From NCBI GenBank assembly GCA_040981125.1, contig JANRMQ010000015.1, positions 20,801 through 84,800 of the forward strand: DNA of 64,000 bases, given 5' to 3'. Every line of letters starts with the position of its first letter. Position 1 is the first letter of the stretch. Below the pieces are notes generated by a model that was not told the origin of the DNA, searched no databases, and worked only from the letters and a program-made list of their open reading frames with translations. Of the stretch, positions 61,560 through 64,000 are shown piece by piece. The position numbers and the translations under genes are program-made. The DNA is from DASSBQ01 sp040981125. Lineage in GTDB: Bacteria > Nitrospirota > Nitrospiria > Nitrospirales > Nitrospiraceae.

Positions 61560-62363
61560 GTGTCATCAAGACAGCATAACAGCGAACCGGATTCAGACGG
61601 ACCCGTCGTTCCCGAACCGACTCACGCCGAACGGGCCAGGACATTGGTCCATCTGCAGCGGACCGGGAGCCTTTCAACGTTGTCGCGCAAGCAGCCGGGC
61701 TGGCCGTTCGGCTCGGTGATGCCCTACGCGGTCGATGAACGAGGACGGCCGACTTTCCTGATCAGCACCATGGCCATGCATACGCAAAACTTGCTGGGTG
61801 ATCAACGCGCCAGCCTGCTTGTCACGCCTCCGGAAATCAGCGGCGATCCGTTGGGAGCCGCGCGGGTGACGCTGATGGGATTGACGACCAAGGTTGCGAA
61901 GGATGAGGCCGGTCCGATCCGCGACCTCTACCTGGCGCGACATGCCAATGCCTCCTATTGGGTGGATTTCACCGACTTCAGCTTCTTCCGCATGGCGATC
62001 ACGGAGGTGTACTTCGTCGGAGGGTTCGGATCGATGGGCTGGGTTGCGGCGGAGGACTATGCAGAGGCGGAAGTCGATCCGCTTGCGGACGAGGCGCCGG
62101 CCCTGATCCGGGAATTGAATACGGAGCACGTCGAGCGGCTGTTGCTGCTTGCCCGGGTCTTCGCGAAGGTCGAGCCGCAACAGGTGACGGTGACCGCCTT
62201 GGATCGTCTGGGTTTTCACCTCCGGATCAAGACTGTCGAGAGGATGCAGGGAGGACGGATTGCCTTTCCGAGCCCGGTGTGCAATGCGGAGGAAGCAAGA
62301 GCCCGGCTGGCAGACATGGCAAGCGAAGCGGAGAAAGGAATTCACGTCCTGCATTCACTCTAG
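61560..62363 (+). CDS. HugZ-like haem/PPOX-fold protein
   Basis: The 267-residue protein has a pyridoxamine-phosphate-oxidase-like barrel (about residues 20-165): GSLSTLSRKQPGWPFGSVMPYAVDERGRPTFLIS, LLVTPPEISGDPLGAARVTLMG, YWVDFTDFSFFRMAITEVYFV. A C-terminal DUF2470 follows (EHVERLLLLARVFAKV...). This is the HugZ/CREG-like layout; HugZ breaks down haem. A GTG at 61560 with AGAGAGGGAAATT is chosen, since upstream codons are not family-like. Confidence 0.85.
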   Translation: MSSRQHNSEPDSDGPVVPEPTHAERARTLVHLQRTGSLSTLSRKQPGWPFGSVMPYAVDERGRPTFLISTMAMHTQNLLGDQRASLLVTPPEISGDPLGAARVTLMGLTTKVAKDEAGPIRDLYLARHANASYWVDFTDFSFFRMAITEVYFVGGFGSMGWVAAEDYAEAEVDPLADEAPALIRELNTEHVERLLLLARVFAKVEPQQVTVTALDRLGFHLRIKTVERMQGGRIAFPSPVCNAEEARARLADMASEAEKGIHVLHSL

Positions 62364-62443
62364 CCTGACTTCATCATGATACGGACTTGTTGACCGCTCG
62401 TATCGACGACTACCACTTCATATGATTGAGACAAAGGAACCGC

Positions 62444-64000
62444 ATGGCCACGAATGATAAGCAAGTGATTTTCTCCCTGGTCGGTGTCGGCAAGGTGTAT
62501 CCGCCGAAGAAACAAGTCCTCCGGGACATCTACCTGGGGTTCTATTACGGCGCCAAGATCGGCGTGTTGGGTTTGAACGGCTCGGGCAAAAGTTCGCTGT
62601 TGAAGATCATCGCCGGCGTCGATCAGAACTATGTGGGCGAAGTGACGCGATCGAAAGGCTACAGTGTCGGTCTTCTGGAACAGGAGCCGCAACTCGATAA
62701 GGACAAAACGGTCAAAGAGGTGGTGGAGGAGGGCCGCCATGAAGTCATCGGTCTGCTGAAAGAGTACGAGGCGGTCAGCAATAAGCTCGGCGAAAATGTG
62801 TCGCCCGACGAGATGGAAAAGCTGCTCGACAAGCAGAGTCAATTACAGGAGAAGATCGAAGCCGCGAACGGCTGGGAATTGGAGAATGAGCTGGAAATCG
62901 CCATGGATGCGCTCCGTTGTCCGCCGCCGGACGCGAAGATCGGGGTCTTGTCCGGAGGAGAGCGGCGCCGCGTCGCGCTGTGCCGGCTGTTGATCCAGGA
63001 GCCGGACATTCTGCTGTTGGATGAGCCGACCAATCACCTGGATGCGGAATCGGTGCAATGGCTCGAGCTGCACCTGCAGGAATACAAGGGCACCGTCATC
63101 GCCGTCACGCATGACCGGTATTTCCTCGACAACGTCGCCGGCTGGATTTTGGAGTTGGACCGCGGCCACGGCATTCCCTTTCAAGGCAACTATTCTTCCT
63201 GGCTCGACCAGAAGAAGGAGCGGTTGGAAAAGGAAGAGAAGGCCGAATCCAAATTGCGCAAAACCCTTGAGCATGAACTCGAATGGATCAGGATGTCGCC
63301 GAAGGCCAGGCAGTCAAAAGGAAAAGCCAGGCTGACGCGTTACGAAGAACTGGTCAATCAGAAGCAGGAGCAACGAGCGGAGGATCTGGAAATTTTCATT
63401 CCACCGGGGCCGCGGTTGGGCGATGTGGTGGTGGAAGCGAGCGGAATCGGCAAGGCCTATGGGGAGCGCGTCCTGTTCGATGAGCTGAGCTTCAATTTGC
63501 CGCGAGGCGGAATCGTCGGCGTGATCGGGCCGAACGGCGCGGGCAAGACCACGCTGTTCAGGATGATTGTCGGCAAGGAGAAGCCGGACACCGGCGCCAT
63601 TAAGATCGGCGACACCGTGAAACTCGGGTACGTGGATCAGGATCGCACGTTGGACGGGACCAAAACGGTGTATGAAATCATCTCTGAGGGCCAGGACACC
63701 ATCAAATTAGGAAAGGCCGAGGTCAACGCACGCGCCTATTGCGCGCGGTTCAACTTCAGCGGGACCGACCAGCAGAAAAAGGTGAAGGATCTCTCGGGTG
63801 GAGAGCGGAACCGCGTCCACCTTGCGCGCATGCTGAAGGAAGGCGCGAATCTGATCCTGCTCGATGAGCCGACCAACGACCTCGATGTCAATACCTTACG
63901 CGCGTTGGAAGAAGGGCTCGAAAACTTCGGCGGCTGCGCGGTGGTCAGCAGCCACGATCGTTGGTTCCTTGACCGGATCGCCACGCACATTTTGGCGTTC
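62444..64000 (+). CDS. ettA: ABC-F energy-dependent translational throttle protein, 3' cut
   Basis: EttA is an ABC-F protein that binds the ribosomal E site and gates early translation by the ATP/ADP ratio. Two ABC domains are present: GLNGSGKSS, LSGGERRRVAL, LLLDEPTNHLD, then GPNGAGKTT, LSGGERNRVHL, LLLDEPTNDLD. The linker arm WLDQKKERLEKEEKAESKLR is that of EttA. An AAAGGA lies before the ATG. The window ends about 40 residues before the usual C-terminus. Confidence 0.95.
   Translation, partial: MATNDKQVIFSLVGVGKVYPPKKQVLRDIYLGFYYGAKIGVLGLNGSGKSSLLKIIAGVDQNYVGEVTRSKGYSVGLLEQEPQLDKDKTVKEVVEEGRHEVIGLLKEYEAVSNKLGENVSPDEMEKLLDKQSQLQEKIEAANGWELENELEIAMDALRCPPPDAKIGVLSGGERRRVALCRLLIQEPDILLLDEPTNHLDAESVQWLELHLQEYKGTVIAVTHDRYFLDNVAGWILELDRGHGIPFQGNYSSWLDQKKERLEKEEKAESKLRKTLEHELEWIRMSPKARQSKGKARLTRYEELVNQKQEQRAEDLEIFIPPGPRLGDVVVEASGIGKAYGERVLFDELSFNLPRGGIVGVIGPNGAGKTTLFRMIVGKEKPDTGAIKIGDTVKLGYVDQDRTLDGTKTVYEIISEGQDTIKLGKAEVNARAYCARFNFSGTDQQKKVKDLSGGERNRVHLARMLKEGANLILLDEPTNDLDVNTLRALEEGLENFGGCAVVSSHDRWFLDRIATHILAF

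Overview
The window is a 64 kb piece of a fairly GC-rich bacterial chromosome (roughly 55-60 % by eye). It has dense short operons on both strands and no rRNA, tRNA, CRISPR array or complete prophage that I can see. The gene mix is a zinc ABC transporter, a five-haem cytochrome c, SYLF, HugZ-like and SelO proteins, several response regulators and a large VOC/YCII island. This suits a free-living Gram-negative such as Nitrospira (Nitrospirota). That assignment is an inference from gene content, not a sequence match.

Layout: 0-14 kb is mostly housekeeping: the end of an RluA-type pseudouridine synthase, a GNAT enzyme, a znuABC-like operon, anmK, a YbgF-like TPR protein, a parallel beta-helix protein, a REC-GGDEF regulator, an RHS-like secreted protein divergent from a five-haem cytochrome c, and a FlgT-like protein. 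At 14-18 kb there is a LuxR-type regulator, one normal and one degenerate receiver domain, a Sel1 protein and an AT-richer coiled-coil membrane protein. At 18.8-21.6 kb a secreted protein with three tail-collar-like repeats is followed by an unusual multi-pass membrane protein. 21.8-29.6 kb is accessory ground: methyltransferase, hydrolase and antitoxin remnants, a HEPN-like protein, and a VapBC pair with a broken toxin.

22.2-40.4 kb forms one functional theme. An ECF sigma factor with the long C-terminal region typical of ECF42 lies upstream of four YCII (DGPF) proteins, four VOC proteins, SRPBCC proteins, SDR-type oxidoreductases, a DUF1579 protein and an Asp-box/MoaD pair. Five copies of a bipartite motif, TGTCGATT, then a gap, then CGACYA, spaced like -35/-10 boxes, lie in the intergenic gaps before these genes. 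They are the likely promoters of this sigma factor. Fragments of VOC, SDR and GNAT genes between the intact ones show duplication and decay.

44.4-49.6 kb is a defence-like cluster on the minus strand: TIR protein, endonuclease/exonuclease/phosphatase-family protein, DUF262 (GmrSD-N-like) protein, AAA ATPase with DUF3696-like tail, and an unrecognised 317-residue protein. The last three are clearly AT-richer than the surroundings and form a compact module. This is the best candidate for an undescribed system.

49.7-64 kb returns to core genes: a BT1/MFS transporter, a thioredoxin with zinc ribbon (trxC), selO, a very large membrane protein with a ligand-binding-like region, two alpha/beta hydrolases (one carrying an in-frame 45-bp palindromic repeat), a long palindromic intergenic element, a SYLF protein, a HugZ-like protein and the start of ettA, cut by the window end. 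One structured intergenic element occurs twice, at 9.4 and 58.0 kb.
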